A stretch of DNA of 64,000 nt from Nitrobacter sp. Nb-311A (GTDB lineage Bacteria; Pseudomonadota; Alphaproteobacteria; Rhizobiales; Xanthobacteraceae), in assembly GCF_000152905.1 (NCBI RefSeq), contig NZ_CH672418.1, forward strand, positions 32,676-96,675. Reading direction: 5' to 3'. A program made the position numbers and the translations under genes. The notes beneath the pieces are model-generated. The model did not search any database. It was not told the DNA's origin and saw only the letters and a program-made list of their open reading frames with translations. Positions 62,932 to 64,000 of this stretch are shown piece after piece (the stretch's first letter is position 1; each line of letters begins with the position of its first letter).

Positions 62932-63711
62932 ATGGATACATCGGTCGGAAAGTTCGCAATTCGGGTCAACGACCTCGTCGTGGGTTTCGGGCACCGCGTC
63001 ATTCTTGATCATCTCTCGCTTGATGTGCGCCGTGGCGAGATCCTCGGCCTGGTAGGCGCCTCCGGCGGAGGCAAGTCGGTGCTGATGCGCACCATCATCG
63101 GCCTGATCCCGCGACGGAGCGGCGGGATCGAGGTCATGGGCGCGAGGATCGGCTCGCCCCATGACGTTGGAACGCAGCGGGCCGCCGGCAAGTGGGGCAT
63201 CCTGTTCCAGCAGGGAGCGTTGTTCTCCTCGCTGACCGCGCGGCAGAATATCCAGTTTCCACTGCGTGAAAATCTTGTTCTGTCCAGCGCATTACTGGAC
63301 GAGATAGCCACGGCCAAGCTGGAAATGGTCGGATTGACCCCGGAGGACGGCGACAAGTTTCCCTCCGAATTGTCTGGCGGCATGACGAAGCGGGTGGCGC
63401 TGGCGCGGGCGCTGGCGCTCGACCCGGCGATCGTCTTTCTCGATGAGCCGACCTCCGGTCTTGATCCCATCGCGGCAGGAGATTTCGATGCCTTGATCAA
63501 GACATTACAGAAAACCCTTGGCCTGACGGTGTTCATGGTGACCCACGATCTCGCCAGTCTGAATACAGTCTGCGACCGGGTCGCGGCCCTGGCGGACGGA
63601 AACATTGTCGCCATCGGGCCGATGCGCGAGCTGCTCCAATCCGACCATCCGTGGGTTCGCGCCTATTTCCATGGCAAGCGCTCATTGATGCTGCAGCCGA
63701 AAGCGAGTTGA
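62932..63711 (+). CDS. mlaF: MlaF-type lipid ABC transporter ATPase
   Basis: 259 residues. Walker A LVGASGGGKSVLMRTIIGL (the GGGKS form typical of MlaF), Q loop LFQQGALFSSLTARQN, signature [20 protein letters not shown], Walker B IVFLDEPTSGLDPIAAGDFD, and H loop VTHDLASLNTVCDRVA. It follows mlaE by two bases and precedes mlaD by three. Confidence 0.95.
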   Translation: MDTSVGKFAIRVNDLVVGFGHRVILDHLSLDVRRGEILGLVGASGGGKSVLMRTIIGLIPRRSGGIEVMGARIGSPHDVGTQRAAGKWGILFQQGALFSSLTARQNIQFPLRENLVLSSALLDEIATAKLEMVGLTPEDGDKFPSELSGGMTKRVALARALALDPAIVFLDEPTSGLDPIAAGDFDALIKTLQKTLGLTVFMVTHDLASLNTVCDRVAALADGNIVAIGPMRELLQSDHPWVRAYFHGKRSLMLQPKAS

Positions 63712-63714
63712 AAG

Positions 63715-64000
63715 ATGGAAACCCGTGCCCCCTTTGTCATTATCGGCGCCTTCGTGCTCGCTGCCATCGCCGCGGTTTTCGGCTTCGTCTATTGGCTCCA
63801 CAACACCGGCGGCCTTGGTCCGCGAACAACCTACCACGTGCAATTCGAGGGCTCTGTGCCTGGTTTGCTGGTTGGAGCGGCCGTCCTCTTCAATGGGCAT
63901 TCGTGTTGGCGAGGTGACCGAGCTTAGTCTTGCGCCGGACGATCCGCGCCGCGTCAATGCGGCAATTGCCGTGACATCGACGACGCCGGTGCGAGCTGAC
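63715..64000 (+). pseudogene. mlaD: MlaD-type lipid-binding protein, frameshifted, cut by window end
   Basis: The protein starts METRAPFVIIGAFVLAAIAA with one membrane anchor, then an MCE domain: YHVQFEGSVPGLLVGAAVLF. The frame then reads NGHSCWRGDRA and stops at 63927. Moving by one base at the GGG at 63895-63897 restores FNGIRVGEVTELSLAPDDPR and RVNAAIAVTSTTPVRAD to the window edge, the expected MCE continuation. One extra G therefore breaks the gene, either a real mutation or a sequence error. If real, the Mla system here lacks its periplasmic lipid carrier. Confidence 0.85.

Overview
The window is a high-GC alphaproteobacterial chromosome segment. It most resembles the Bradyrhizobium / Nitrobacter / Rhodopseudomonas / Afipia group (Nitrobacteraceae). 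The evidence is a haem-PAS FixL of Bradyrhizobium type, a GapR-type DUF2312 protein, a three-part proton-translocating transhydrogenase, the small aa3 oxidase subunit IV, a tRNA-His without an encoded G-1, DUF1244, DUF1036 and DUF3606 proteins, and dispersed intergenic palindromes typical of that group. The genus cannot be fixed from the sequence alone.

Layout. 0-9.8 kb is mostly housekeeping: tusA, hemE, wrbA beside a truncated pirin gene, a degenerate EAL protein, rpmJ (L36), a TPR lipoprotein-like or periplasmic protein, gapR, DUF1244, and DUF1036 overlapping pyk. 9.8-18 kb is cell envelope and regulation: a DUF882/M15 peptidase next to a YcbB-type L,D-transpeptidase, an orphan sigma-54 response regulator and a PepF-type peptidase. 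18.4-22.3 kb holds aa3 oxidase subunit IV, pntAA-pntAB-pntB, and a tandem DUF3606 protein with a histone-H1-like tail. 22.7-28.5 kb has rpsU, aqpZ and an iron-uptake signalling unit (FecI, FecR, TonB-dependent receptor). 28.7-34.6 kb has purEK, two DUF465 proteins, an exported TPR-caspase protein and an FAD oxidoreductase. 34.7-45.6 kb has a PotABC-like importer without a binding protein, an AsmA protein, scoAB, a PdhS-like sensor kinase and two phasins.

The most distinctive part is 46.5-61.7 kb. It groups fixL-fixJ and a receiver-only regulator with two universal stress proteins, three CBS-domain proteins (two with a BON domain), an MgtC/DUF4010 membrane protein, a CHAD protein, a zinc alcohol dehydrogenase, Hsp20, an acyl-CoA-synthetase/GNAT protein acetyltransferase, and a second aa3 subunit IV. 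Six sites fit the FixK/FNR pattern TTGA-N6-TCAA (one with a mismatch), and five of them have their centre 61-68 bp from a start codon. No fixK gene is present in the window. The set resembles in content the mycobacterial DosR dormancy regulon, and I propose that it is an oxygen-limitation and persistence island read by FixLJ through a FixK encoded elsewhere.

The right edge carries an mlaE-mlaF-mlaD lipid transport operon in which mlaD has an apparent single-base insertion. Small-scale features include a tRNA-His gene, several hairpin terminators, two kinds of dispersed palindromic repeat, a paired TGCGTCGCA motif before a phasin, and an Irr-like inverted repeat before fecI.
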